A stretch of DNA of 61,920 nucleotides from an uncultured Pelagibacteraceae bacterium (lineage in GTDB: Bacteria > Pseudomonadota > Alphaproteobacteria > Pelagibacterales > Pelagibacteraceae), in assembly GCA_902592675.1 (NCBI GenBank), contig CACJFJ010000007.1:1-61920 (forward strand), in the 5' to 3' direction. The position numbers and the translations under genes are program-made. This document shows positions 45,149 through 53,765 of the stretch, in pieces. The notes below the pieces were generated by a model that was not told the DNA's origin, did no database searches, and saw only the letters and a list, made by a program, of their open reading frames with translations. Each line of letters begins with the position of its first letter. Position 1 is the stretch's first letter.

Positions 45149-47271
45149 TATAAGACATCTCTTTTGCCAACATGATTTGCTTTACTAACTATTCCTTCAG
45201 ACTCCATCATATCAATTATTCTGGCCGCACGGTTATAACCAATTTGTAATTTTCTCTGAAGAAAAGATGTCGAGGCTTTTCCCTCAGATTTTATAATATC
45301 AACAGCTGATTGATATAGTTCGTCTTTATCATTTTGATTTTTGGGCCCTTCATTGAATTCTTTTTCGTCAGCAAAGTTTAAAATTTCGTCCACATAATCT
45401 GGTTCAGCTTGCGATCGAAGAAAATTATTAATCCTCTCTATTTCATTATCAGACACAAATGGCGCATGTATTCTAACAATTTTGTTAGCTGAAGACATAT
45501 AAAGCATATCGCCTTTTCCAAGTAATTGCTCTGCCCCCTGTTCTCCTAATATAGTTCTGCTATCTATTTTAGAAGTTACCTGAAAAGAAATACGTGTTGG
45601 AAAATTTGCCTTTATAGTACCTGTAATAACATCTACACTTGGTCTTTGGGTAGCCATAATAATGTGAATTCCTGCTGCTCTTGCCATTTGAGACAATTTT
45701 TGAATGTAATTTTCTATCTCTTTACCGGCTACTAACATCAAGTCTGACATTTCATCAACCACAACAACTATATATGGCATTGGCAGTTTATGTTTTGAAT
45801 TGTAACCATCAATATTTCTAACCCCCTCCTTGGTCATTAACCGGTATCTACTTTCCATCTCTTTAACGACCCAACCAAGAACTGAGGCAGCTTTTTTGGC
45901 TTCAGTAATTACTGGGCAAAGTAAATGTGGTATACCTTCATAGGCCGAAAGTTCTAACATTTTAGGATCAATTAAAATAAATTTACATTTTTCTGGAGTG
46001 TGTCTGTAAAGAAGCGACAGAATGATAGTATTTATACAAACTGATTTCCCTGAACCGGTTGTTCCAGCAATTAATAAATGAGGCATTGATGTTAGATCAC
46101 TCACTATTGGTGCGCCAGAAATGTTTTTACCCAAGGCAATGGGTAATTTTATTTCTTTTTTTTTAAAGAATGAGTCGTTTAATATTTCACTTAAGTAAAC
46201 GTTTTCTCTTGATAAATTTGGTAGTTCTATTCCAATAGTGTTATTACCAGGTATCGTAGAAATTCTTGCAGACTCTGAACTAGTATTTCTAGCTATATCG
46301 TCTGAGAGATTTATTATCTTAGACACTTTTACTCCTGCAGCTGGCTCAAATTCGTTTAGAGTTACCACCGGTCCTCTACTTACTTTTTTAATTTTTCCGC
46401 TGACACCAAAATCAGAAAGTATTTTTTCTAAAAAATTTGGGTCATTGTCTTCATTATCATTTAATTTTATTCTATCTTTTTTTGAAGGAATTTTTAAAAG
46501 TTCAGTTGAAGGAAGTTTAAAACTTGTTTTATTGTTTTGCTGACTTGTATCTGATTTTATAAAAGGAAGATCTTCTTGTATCAAATTTTTTATTTCTTCC
46601 TGAGGAATATACTCATTAATTATTTCGTTTTTGTTAGTATAATTTTTTATATTTTTTTTAAAAAGAAAATATAATATTGTCTTTATAGTTTTATTAAAAT
46701 TTTGAATATCGAAATTCACACTGATTAAAAATAAAATGATTAATATAACAATAAAAAAGTAATAAAATACGTGATCGTATTTTATTATTAAGTTTTTTAT
46801 AAATGTTTCATTTAAATAAATTCCAACAAAACCACCATTACCATTTATATTTAAAGAAAAAGAATTCTGATAATAATAACTAAAAAAAAATGAACCAATA
46901 AGGCTATAGAGAACAATATAAAATGTGCTCTCAACAAAAATGAATATCTCTTTTTTTCTTAAAATATTTAATCCGACAAAAAAATAAGTAATGGGTATTA
47001 AGTATGCAATTAGTCCCAAAGATTGAAAAAAAAGGTCAGAAATATAACTACCCTGAAAACCTAGAAGATTTTTGATTTCAATGTTATCAGGAAATATGAA
47101 ATTTGGATCATTGGGTGAATATGAAACAAGAGCTATTAAAAATAAAATGCCAAAACCCAATACCAACAAGCCGAATATCTCTATTAGTCTATTAATAAGA
47201 AAAATTAGGGCTGAATTTGCAATTTTTTTTATATTCATTTTTGATGAATCAAATTTACCACTTTGTATCAT
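45148..47271 (-). CDS. ftsK: DNA translocase FtsK
   Basis: Pumps DNA at the division septum and activates dimer resolution at dif. The 707 residues are shorter than E. coli FtsK but have all parts. Four or more N-terminal membrane helices (about 15-190) are followed by a short linker. The motor has LLIAGTTGSGKSVCINT near residue 405, ILIDPKMLELSAYEGIPHL, VVDEMSDLMLV and ATQRPSVDVITG. The C-terminal gamma winged helix is TSFLQRKLQIGYNRAARIID, which would read KOPS. A second ATG at 47238 is another possible start. It is 30 bases from the divergent hydroxylase gene. Confidence 0.96.
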   Translation of the reverse strand: MIQSGKFDSSKMNIKKIANSALIFLINRLIEIFGLLVLGFGILFLIALVSYSPNDPNFIFPDNIEIKNLLGFQGSYISDLFFQSLGLIAYLIPITYFFVGLNILRKKEIFIFVESTFYIVLYSLIGSFFFSYYYQNSFSLNINGNGGFVGIYLNETFIKNLIIKYDHVFYYFFIVILIILFLISVNFDIQNFNKTIKTILYFLFKKNIKNYTNKNEIINEYIPQEEIKNLIQEDLPFIKSDTSQQNNKTSFKLPSTELLKIPSKKDRIKLNDNEDNDPNFLEKILSDFGVSGKIKKVSRGPVVTLNEFEPAAGVKVSKIINLSDDIARNTSSESARISTIPGNNTIGIELPNLSRENVYLSEILNDSFFKKKEIKLPIALGKNISGAPIVSDLTSMPHLLIAGTTGSGKSVCINTIILSLLYRHTPEKCKFILIDPKMLELSAYEGIPHLLCPVITEAKKAASVLGWVVKEMESRYRLMTKEGVRNIDGYNSKHKLPMPYIVVVVDEMSDLMLVAGKEIENYIQKLSQMARAAGIHIIMATQRPSVDVITGTIKANFPTRISFQVTSKIDSRTILGEQGAEQLLGKGDMLYMSSANKIVRIHAPFVSDNEIERINNFLRSQAEPDYVDEILNFADEKEFNEGPKNQNDKDELYQSAVDIIKSEGKASTSFLQRKLQIGYNRAARIIDMMESEGIVSKANHVGKRDVL

Positions 47272-47301
47272 CTAATTTTTGTTGTTAAAATTAAAATTAT
47301 T

Positions 47302-48372
47302 ATGAAAGTTTGTATATTAGGTAATGGCCTTACAAGTTTCACTTTGGCAAAAGCGTTAATTAATCAGGGTATAGAAGTCGATATTTGCTCAAATGTAAAA
47401 CTTAAAAACTATAGTAAATTTCAAACACTGGGAATAACAAAAAGTAATATTGATTTTTTTAACAAAAATATTTTGAATATTGAAAAAATTGGTTGGAAAA
47501 TTCACGATATTGAAATTTTTAGTGAAAATTTGTTAAATGAAAAGATTTTAAATTTTAATAATCGGAATGAACATCTTTTTTCAGTTATTAGAAATTTTGA
47601 TTTATATAACTCTTTATATTTAAATTTAAAAAAAAATAAATTAATACATTTTAAAAAAGATTCAAATTACAAAGATTTAATTCAAAAATATAATCTTGTG
47701 TTCAATTGTGAAAATAAAAATATTATTTCAAAAAAGTTTTTTTCAAAAAGAATCGATAAAAAATATGAAAGTTATGCACATGTTACTACTATTTTACACA
47801 AAAAAATATCTGCCAACAATACAGCTAGTCAAATTTTTACGAAAGATGGACCAATTGCTTTTTTACCAATTTCACCCTCGGAAACTTCTATTGTTTACTC
47901 TAGGAAGGGTGGAAAACATATCAATTTTATAGAATTAATTAAAAAATATAATTCAAAATATAAAATTTTGAAAATAAATGATGTTTTTAGTTTTGAATTA
48001 TTCTCATCAAATTTGAGAAATTATCACCATCAAAACATAATTGCTTTCGGGGACTCCTTGCATAGATTACATCCACTAGCTGGGCAAGGTTTTAATATGA
48101 TAGTTAGAGATATCGAAGTGGTAGTTGATCTTATTAAATTTAAGAAAGAGCACGGGCTAGATTTAGATAATTCAATTTGTTTAAATTTTGAAAAAAAAAC
48201 TAGGAGTAAAAATTATCTTTTTTCTTTTGGCGTAGATGCTATTTATGAATTTTTTAATTTTGAAAGTAAAATAAAAAACAAAAGTTTTGCCAAAACTATT
48301 AAATATTTTGGAAAAAATAAATTTTTAAATAAAATATTTACAAAATTTGCAGATAAAGGAATTATTTATTAA
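47302..48372 (+). CDS. UbiH/UbiF-type FAD-dependent hydroxylase
   Basis: Likely acts in ubiquinone ring hydroxylation. From the ATG at 47302 it has 356 residues; a further upstream ATG would run into the ftsK start region. The FAD-binding start is VCILGNGLTSFTLAKAL (GxGxxx). The second FAD motif IIAFGDSLHRLHPLAGQGFNM near residue 248 is the strongest evidence (GDAAHxxHPLAGQGxN in the family). The middle region is poorly conserved and the protein is short (usual about 400). It is divergent from ftsK and converges on the LON-domain gene with a 1-base gap. Which ring position it hydroxylates is not clear. Confidence 0.8.
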   Translation: MKVCILGNGLTSFTLAKALINQGIEVDICSNVKLKNYSKFQTLGITKSNIDFFNKNILNIEKIGWKIHDIEIFSENLLNEKILNFNNRNEHLFSVIRNFDLYNSLYLNLKKNKLIHFKKDSNYKDLIQKYNLVFNCENKNIISKKFFSKRIDKKYESYAHVTTILHKKISANNTASQIFTKDGPIAFLPISPSETSIVYSRKGGKHINFIELIKKYNSKYKILKINDVFSFELFSSNLRNYHHQNIIAFGDSLHRLHPLAGQGFNMIVRDIEVVVDLIKFKKEHGLDLDNSICLNFEKKTRSKNYLFSFGVDAIYEFFNFESKIKNKSFAKTIKYFGKNKFLNKIFTKFADKGIIY

Positions 48373-48373
48373 T

Positions 48374-49024
48374 TTATTGAATCGTTGTGTTATTATATTG
48401 ATCAAAAGAGTAAGTCGTTAGTATTTCTGCTATTTTTGTTTTTCTTGCATTCAAATTTTTTGCTTCTAATAAAACTTGTTTTTCTTGAATTGAAAATGGT
48501 GATGCCATCGCCAGAGCATTTATGGTCTCATCTAGGCTTTGTTTTTCTAATGCACTCCAATTAATAATAAATCCTCTTTTTTCAAAAAGAGATTTTAAGT
48601 CTTTAAAAATAAGTTCCAAATCAGAAAATTTAATATCTTCTTTTTTATTTTCCAAGTCATCATAATAATCCTCAAAATCAATATTACATTCTCTATATTT
48701 CTTACCTGATTGTATTTCATTTATTATCTTGAATCTAATTACACCTTTGAGCTCTATTAAAAATCTTGAGTCTTCCGTTTCTTTAAAACTAGTTATTTTA
48801 CCCATACATCCTATCTCATGAAGATCTGGTTCATTAATGTCTTCATTGTTATCAGAAATTTTAGGTTGAATCATACCTATTAACTTATCTGACTTCATAC
48901 TATCATTTATCATGTCAATATATCTTGGTTCAAAAATATTTAATGGAACAGTAGTATTTGGGAATATAATAAAGTTACTTAAAGGAAAAACAGCTAAGTT
49001 TTTTGGTAATTCATCTTTTTTCAT
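48374..49024 (-). CDS. LON peptidase N-terminal substrate-binding domain protein
   Basis: The 216 residues match the N-terminal LON domain without an ATPase or protease part. LAVFPLSNFIIFPNTTVPLNIFEPRYIDMINDSM near residue 10 is the standard opening, then IGCMGKITSFKETEDSRFLIELKGVIRFKI with the usual G-x-A-x-I. The function is unknown; this stand-alone type is common in alphaproteobacteria near tRNA or thioredoxin genes. Its start lies 66 bases before the tRNA-Gly on the other strand. Confidence 0.88.
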   Translation of the reverse strand: MKKDELPKNLAVFPLSNFIIFPNTTVPLNIFEPRYIDMINDSMKSDKLIGMIQPKISDNNEDINEPDLHEIGCMGKITSFKETEDSRFLIELKGVIRFKIINEIQSGKKYRECNIDFEDYYDDLENKKEDIKFSDLELIFKDLKSLFEKRGFIINWSALEKQSLDETINALAMASPFSIQEKQVLLEAKNLNARKTKIAEILTTYSFDQYNNTTIQ

Positions 49025-49052
49025 AGAAAATTTATATCACATTTAATATTGC

Positions 49053-49081
49053 TTGAATTAGAAAAATTGTCTTACTATAAT
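49053..49081 (+). promoter_or_regulatory. Sigma-70-type promoter of tRNA-Gly
   Basis: TTGAAT at 49053-49058 and a perfect TATAAT at 49076-49081 are separated by exactly 17 bases, the best housekeeping promoter I see in the window. A start about 7 bases beyond the -10 falls near 49088, so the tRNA transcript would have only about three extra bases at its 5' end. The promoter would also serve the pterin dehydratase gene behind the tRNA. Confidence 0.75.
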
Positions 49082-49090
49082 ATTTATCAG

Positions 49091-49165
49091 GCGGGCATAG
49101 CTCAGTGGTAGAGCGTCTCGTTGCCAACGAGAAGGTCGAGGGTTCGACCCCCTTTGCCCGCTCCA
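49091..49165 (+). tRNA. tRNA-Gly (anticodon GCC)
   Basis: The 75-base sequence folds as a full cloverleaf. The acceptor GCGGGCA pairs with TGCCCGC and the D stem is GCTC/GAGC. The anticodon stem TCTCG/CGAGA carries loop TTGCCAA (anticodon GCC). The T arm is GAGGG/CCCTT with loop TTCGACC. The discriminator T and the 3' CCA are encoded in the genome. Confidence 0.98.
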
Positions 49166-49170
49166 AATTT

Positions 49171-49515
49171 ATGACAGATTTATTAAATAAAAAATGTGTG
49201 CCTTGTGAAGGTGGTTTGACCCCATTCGACATTTCAGAAATACATAAGTATCAAAAAAAAATTGATGGATGGGAAGTATCTAAGGATAATAAAAATAATT
49301 ATTTTATTGAAAAAAATTTTACATTTAAAAATTTTGTGGAAAGTCAAAGTTTTGTAAATAAAGTTGGAGAGATATCTGAAAATGAAGGTCATCATCCTGA
49401 TATCTCATATGGATGGGGGTATGCAAAAATTAATATCTCAACACATGCAATAGAGGGTTTATCAGAAAATGACTTTATCCTTGCAGCTAAGATTGATAAA
49501 ATAACTAATGTCTAA
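49171..49515 (+). CDS. Pterin-4a-carbinolamine dehydratase (PCD/DCoH family)
   Basis: Recycles or handles pterins. The family acts with aromatic amino acid hydroxylases, and in some bacteria PCD-like proteins are proposed to serve pterin or molybdopterin metabolism instead. From the ATG at 49171 it has 114 residues; earlier start codons lie inside the tRNA. The active site is SENEGHHPDISYGWGYAKINISTHAIEGLSENDF near residue 74, with the HHP triad and later His. The N-terminal CVPCEGGLTPFD is also typical. It begins 5 bases after the tRNA CCA. Its 3' end overlaps purH by 11 bases. Confidence 0.9.
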   Translation: MTDLLNKKCVPCEGGLTPFDISEIHKYQKKIDGWEVSKDNKNNYFIEKNFTFKNFVESQSFVNKVGEISENEGHHPDISYGWGYAKINISTHAIEGLSENDFILAAKIDKITNV

Positions 49516-51040
49516 AATGCCTAGTCTTAGAAAAAACTAAGACAGTATTAGTTGAGTTTGCAAAATTAATTATTTCTTTATCTCTTATAGACCCTTCTGG
49601 TTGGATAACTGCGGTTACACCGGATTGCACTAGTTTCTCTATTCCATCAACAAATGGAAAAAAAGCATCGGAAGCTGCAACAATTTCTCCATCTCTTTTA
49701 AAAAATTTTTTCATTTTGTCTATAGCGATTTGACAACTATCAAGTCTACTAGGCTGTCCTGAACCGATACCAATAGTTGATTTGTCGTTAACAAGAACGA
49801 TTGCATTTGATTTTACAAATCGGCAAGTATCAAAAGCAAAAATCAAATTTTCTAATTCAACTTTATTTGGTTTTCTTTTTGAAACTACCTTGAAATCCTT
49901 TTTAGATAATTTTTTATGATCTCCTGATTGAATTAGAACTGCATCACCAAAAGAATTAAATTTAAAGTTATTTTTAAAAGAAAAATACGACGCATCGATT
50001 AATCTTAAATTTTTCTTTGCTTTTAAAATTTTAAGAGCTTTTTTATCAAAACCATTTGCAATAATTACTTCAATAAAAATTTTATTTAATTCCAATGCTA
50101 AAGTCTCATTAATCTTAAAATTACAAGATACAATACCACCAAATGCACTTACAGGATCACATGCTAATGCTGTTTTAAAACTTTCAAGATTATCATTTGT
50201 AATTGATGCACCACATGGATTAGCGTGTTTAACAATTACTGTACCGGTGTTTTTTGGATAAGTTTTTGAAATATTTAATGCTGAAAAAATATCATTATAA
50301 TTATTGTAACTTAATTGTTTTCCATGAATTTTATTTAGATTATTATTTTCAGCAAAGGAATATAAAGCACCTTCTTGATGAGGATTTTCACCATATCTCA
50401 ATTTTTCTAAAAGATTTAAATGTGTTATTTTTTTTGGGGGAAACTCAGTTTTAAGAATTTTGTTAAAATAACTTGAGATTACGGAGTCGTAATATGCTGT
50501 TTCAGCAAAGGCAATCTGGGACATTTTTTTTCTAAACTCTAATGTTGTAGCACCCTTATTTTTTTTCAATTCATCTATAAGTTCAGAATATTGGTTAGTA
50601 GATGTTATGATAGTAACATCACTAAAATTTTTTGCGGCTGCTCTCACTAATGTAGGACCGCCGATATCAATATTTTCAATAATAGTATTATTATTTTTGG
50701 TTTTTTTAAGTGTTTGTTCAAATGGATAAAAATTTACAATAACTAAATCGATATTTTCAAATTTATTTTTTTTTAATTCTTTTTGGTGAGTTTTATTTTT
50801 TCTTATATTGAGAATACCCGAATAAATTTTAGGGTGCAAAGTTTTAACTCTTCCTCCCAATATTTCATCAAAATTAGTAAAATCTGATATTTGTGAACAT
50901 TCAAATTTTAATTTCTTTATTTCTTTGTACGTTCCCCCGGAACTAATTAATTTAATATTATTATTTTTAAGAATTTTTAAAAGTGGTTTTAATTTTGTTT
51001 TATCAGATACAGAAATTAGAGCATTTAGAATTTTTTTCAT
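49505..51040 (-). CDS. purH: Bifunctional AICAR transformylase/IMP cyclohydrolase PurH
   Basis: Catalyses the last two steps of IMP synthesis. From the ATG at 51040 (ATGA overlap with the heparinase gene stop) it has 511 residues. The cyclohydrolase half: NALISVSDKTKLKPL, LISSGGTYKEI and GGRVKTLHPKIYSGIL near residue 61. NIDIGGPTLVRAAAKNF is near 120. The transformylase half: LRYGENPHQEGALY near 204, VKHANPCGASI near 258 with the catalytic Lys-His, and SDAFFPFVDGIE near 447. It ends HFRH, as expected. The order rpe-heparinase-purH is shared with other alphaproteobacteria. Confidence 0.97.
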   Translation of the reverse strand: MKKILNALISVSDKTKLKPLLKILKNNNIKLISSGGTYKEIKKLKFECSQISDFTNFDEILGGRVKTLHPKIYSGILNIRKNKTHQKELKKNKFENIDLVIVNFYPFEQTLKKTKNNNTIIENIDIGGPTLVRAAAKNFSDVTIITSTNQYSELIDELKKNKGATTLEFRKKMSQIAFAETAYYDSVISSYFNKILKTEFPPKKITHLNLLEKLRYGENPHQEGALYSFAENNNLNKIHGKQLSYNNYNDIFSALNISKTYPKNTGTVIVKHANPCGASITNDNLESFKTALACDPVSAFGGIVSCNFKINETLALELNKIFIEVIIANGFDKKALKILKAKKNLRLIDASYFSFKNNFKFNSFGDAVLIQSGDHKKLSKKDFKVVSKRKPNKVELENLIFAFDTCRFVKSNAIVLVNDKSTIGIGSGQPSRLDSCQIAIDKMKKFFKRDGEIVAASDAFFPFVDGIEKLVQSGVTAVIQPEGSIRDKEIINFANSTNTVLVFSKTRHFRH

Positions 51041-52647
51041 TGAATTTTTTTTATTTCCCACTTGATATTCTCAGTTTGATAATTTGATATTCCAGATATA
51101 AATATATTTTGATTTTCAAAATAAGAATTTTTATTACCGAAATATAAACCATTATCAATGTTTATATCATAATTATCACATGTAAATTTCCACCCCTCAT
51201 CATTTAATTCAATAAGTATCGATTTATTGTCCTGAGTTTTCATTAATTTTATATTTGGTTCCAAATGAAATCGGATATCAAATTTATAATTTTTTTTAGT
51301 TTTCTTTATAATTCTATCTGTTCCAATAAATACCATTTGCTCAGGGTAGAATTCAATTTCTCTTTCATGTATTGAATTGTATTTTTTAACATATCCGTCG
51401 TGTGAAGCTTCAATTTTCCAATAATTTTTTTCAAAAATAAATTTTTTTTTTAAAATTTTTAGACCTCTTTTTAAAATTAAAGTGTCTTTTACCTCAGCAA
51501 ATTTACATGAAGAGTTGTCATCAATTATTAATGTACTATGAGTAGCTGATGTTTTCGATAACTTATTTAATTTCGAAAAATTTTTCGTGTGATAACCACA
51601 ATTAGTAATAAGCTTCTTTCCATTTGAAATTATTTCAAGTGATAATGCTCCCGATTGATAATCATTTGAAAAATCTAAATTTGGAGAAGACCCAACATCC
51701 ATTACTATACAAACGCCTTTATTTTTCAAGATTGCATATCCTCCAAAGTCATTTTTTTCATTTTTAAATTTATATCCCAGTCTTTTTAAATAATTGTCAA
51801 AATTTTTTTTATTAGATAAGTTGTTTCCATTAAAAAGAAGATCACAATCGACACCTTGTGAAATAAATGCATACCCCTTTCCAAGATAATATATAGTTTC
51901 TTCAATATGTTCAGGTATATTTATTTGAGATTCCTTAAACCACTCTCTAATTAAAATAAAATATTTAAGATAAAAAATTAATTGTTTAATATTTCTAGAT
52001 TTTGGAAATCCGTTATTATCTAGAGTTGTTTTTGCAATTTTTTTAAGAAGAGAGGAACCAAAAGAAAGATATTTCTTTTCATCTTGATAACAAAGACCTA
52101 CTAAAATAATAGACGCACAACCAATTAATTTATCATCAACAAATCCTGATTTATTTATCTCATTAATTAAATGGTTTGTTTGTTTTTGTATCATATGATT
52201 GAAATTATCTTTATAATCTTGTTTGCCACCCTCATAAGTTAAGTTATAGCATGAAAGCCAAGCTATAATCCTTTTCGCTGTTAAATCAAAATTCCAACTT
52301 TTAGAATTATATTTCTGATTTGTTTCAATCCAATTTTGGATTACTGATTGAGTATTTTCTTTTGATGACTTTAAGTCGAGACTGAAAAACCAATAAAAAT
52401 TATTTAAATTTTTAAAATCTTTTTTACTCAGTTTTTTGTTATTCCAAATTTCACTTAATGAAAAGTCCTCAATTTTAAATTTTTTTTTTTGATATTTTAT
52501 AAGTGACGAAAGTAAATGTGGGCTTGGTTTATAACTTATATTTTGAAAATTCGTTTTTGAAATTCTTTTGTCATAAATTTTAGAATTAAAATAAAATTTT
52601 CTAAAGTATTTTGAAATATTTAAAAAAAATTGATTTACATAAATCAT
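51037..52647 (-). CDS. Heparinase II/III-family protein
   Basis: A 536-residue protein with an N-terminal alpha-helical toroid (about 1-300; FYWFFSLDLKSSKENTQ, AKRIIAWLSCYNLTYEGG) and a C-terminal beta-sandwich (from about 315; GGYAILKNKGVCIVMDVGSSPN, HSTLIIDDNSS, VKKYNSIHEREIEFY). This is the layout of heparinase II/III polysaccharide lyases. No signal peptide is seen, so the natural substrate and site are unclear. The conserved spot between rpe and purH suggests a housekeeping envelope role rather than feeding on external polymers. It lies 4 bases after rpe. Confidence 0.85.
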   Translation of the reverse strand: MIYVNQFFLNISKYFRKFYFNSKIYDKRISKTNFQNISYKPSPHLLSSLIKYQKKKFKIEDFSLSEIWNNKKLSKKDFKNLNNFYWFFSLDLKSSKENTQSVIQNWIETNQKYNSKSWNFDLTAKRIIAWLSCYNLTYEGGKQDYKDNFNHMIQKQTNHLINEINKSGFVDDKLIGCASIILVGLCYQDEKKYLSFGSSLLKKIAKTTLDNNGFPKSRNIKQLIFYLKYFILIREWFKESQINIPEHIEETIYYLGKGYAFISQGVDCDLLFNGNNLSNKKNFDNYLKRLGYKFKNEKNDFGGYAILKNKGVCIVMDVGSSPNLDFSNDYQSGALSLEIISNGKKLITNCGYHTKNFSKLNKLSKTSATHSTLIIDDNSSCKFAEVKDTLILKRGLKILKKKFIFEKNYWKIEASHDGYVKKYNSIHEREIEFYPEQMVFIGTDRIIKKTKKNYKFDIRFHLEPNIKLMKTQDNKSILIELNDEGWKFTCDNYDINIDNGLYFGNKNSYFENQNIFISGISNYQTENIKWEIKKIQ

Positions 52648-52651
52648 TTAA

Positions 52652-53311
52652 TTATTTTGATTTTAATAATTCAATATTCTTTTTTATATTCCCATTATTA
52701 CTTTTAAAAATTGTAGTTCCAGATACCAAGATATTTGCACCTGCTTCTATTGCTAATTTAGAATTATCAAAGTTGATACCTCCATCGATTTCAATATCAA
52801 AACTAATATCTCTTTCATTCTGAATTTCTTTTAATGTTTTGATTTTTTTTAACACTTCGGGCATAAATTTTTGTCCTCCAAAACCTGGATTTACACTCAT
52901 TATTAAGACTAAATCTATTTTATCCAAATAATTTTCTATTAATTCAATTTTCGTCTCTGGATTCAAAGAAACTCCTACTTTCTTATTTAATTCCTTGATC
53001 TTCAATATTGATAAGTTCAAATCATTAGTTGCTTCAGGATGAATTGTAATTATATCAGCCCCCGCGTCTGAATAGGCTTGAATATATTTATGCACTGGTG
53101 AAATCATTAAATGAACGTCGAAAATCATCGATGATTTTTTTTTTAATGCTTTAATAACTGGAGGGCCAATTGTTAAGTTAGGAACAAAATGACCATCCAT
53201 TACATCAACATGAATCATATCAGCACCCGCTTCTTCTAACCTTTTTATCTCATTTCCTAATTGGCTAAAGTCAGCAGACAAAATAGATGGTGAAATTTTT
53301 ATTTTTTTCAT
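52652..53311 (-). CDS. rpe: Ribulose-phosphate 3-epimerase Rpe
   Basis: Interconverts ribulose 5-phosphate and xylulose 5-phosphate. The 219 residues form a TIM barrel: ISPSILSADFSQLGNEI at the start with the Ser-Asp, MIHVDVMDGHFVPNLTIGPPVIKAL near residue 34 (metal His, Asp), VHLMISPVHKYI near 66, MSVNPGFGGQKFMPEVL near 139 and IEIDGGINFDN near 172 with the second catalytic Asp. It is a clear match at normal length. It starts the rpe-heparinase-purH unit. Confidence 0.97.
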   Translation of the reverse strand: MKKIKISPSILSADFSQLGNEIKRLEEAGADMIHVDVMDGHFVPNLTIGPPVIKALKKKSSMIFDVHLMISPVHKYIQAYSDAGADIITIHPEATNDLNLSILKIKELNKKVGVSLNPETKIELIENYLDKIDLVLIMSVNPGFGGQKFMPEVLKKIKTLKEIQNERDISFDIEIDGGINFDNSKLAIEAGANILVSGTTIFKSNNGNIKKNIELLKSK

Positions 53312-53351
53312 TGATAATTAAATCTACTAGTACCAAATTTTAAAATTTAAT

Positions 53352-53696
53352 TTAATTAAAAAATTGATAAATTTGTCTCGAAATTTCACTTTCTAGAGGA
53401 AATGATAACATCCCCATGACTGAGTATCCCAAAACCCAAGGCATTAAGTAAAATCTAATCATAAAAAAAAACCAAGCTACATATAAAGGTACTATTGGTT
53501 GAATTATAAATGAAGGTGTAATTGGTTTAAATATTCTAATTAGTGGATTAGTAAACTTAACAAAAACTCTCATAAAGAAAAATTGAGAGTCTTCTCTTTG
53601 AAAAATATTCATTGCGACTCTTCCAATTAGAGTCCACATGATTACACCAAGAATATAATCAATTATATAGACTAACGGATGAAAGTTAGCAGACAT
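53352..53696 (-). CDS. YggT-like small membrane protein
   Basis: The 114 residues have two to three membrane helices: LVYIIDYILGVIMWTLIGRVAMNIF near the N-terminus and IQPIVPLYVAWFFFMIRFYLMPWVL later. Between them, VKFTNPLIRIFKPITPSFI resembles the YggT signature (xDPLLRPIRxxxPP). Only one such repeat is present, while E. coli YggT has two. The function is unknown. It lies 40 bases upstream of rpe on the same strand, and its own upstream side holds the symporter terminator. Confidence 0.6.
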   Translation of the reverse strand: MSANFHPLVYIIDYILGVIMWTLIGRVAMNIFQREDSQFFFMRVFVKFTNPLIRIFKPITPSFIIQPIVPLYVAWFFFMIRFYLMPWVLGYSVMGMLSFPLESEISRQIYQFFN

Positions 53697-53729
53697 TTAA
53701 CAGTTTATATTTGAAAAAGAATTAAATTA

Positions 53730-53755
53730 AAAGGGGCGAATTTAATCGCCCCTTT
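53730..53755 (-). terminator. Intrinsic terminator after the acetate-type symporter gene
   Basis: A perfect 10-base-pair inverted repeat, AAAGGGGCGA with TCGCCCCTTT, and a 6-base loop. On the minus strand it follows the symporter stop by 10 bases and continues into a T-rich tail (TTTTAATTT). It is one of only two clear GC-rich hairpins in the window, the other being behind the porin gene. Confidence 0.88.
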
Positions 53756-53765
53756 AAAATATTAT

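Noticed and set aside
49105..49170. Extended reading frame through tRNA-Gly into the pterin dehydratase
   Set aside because: The upstream part is tRNA sequence read as protein; the family start is at 49171.
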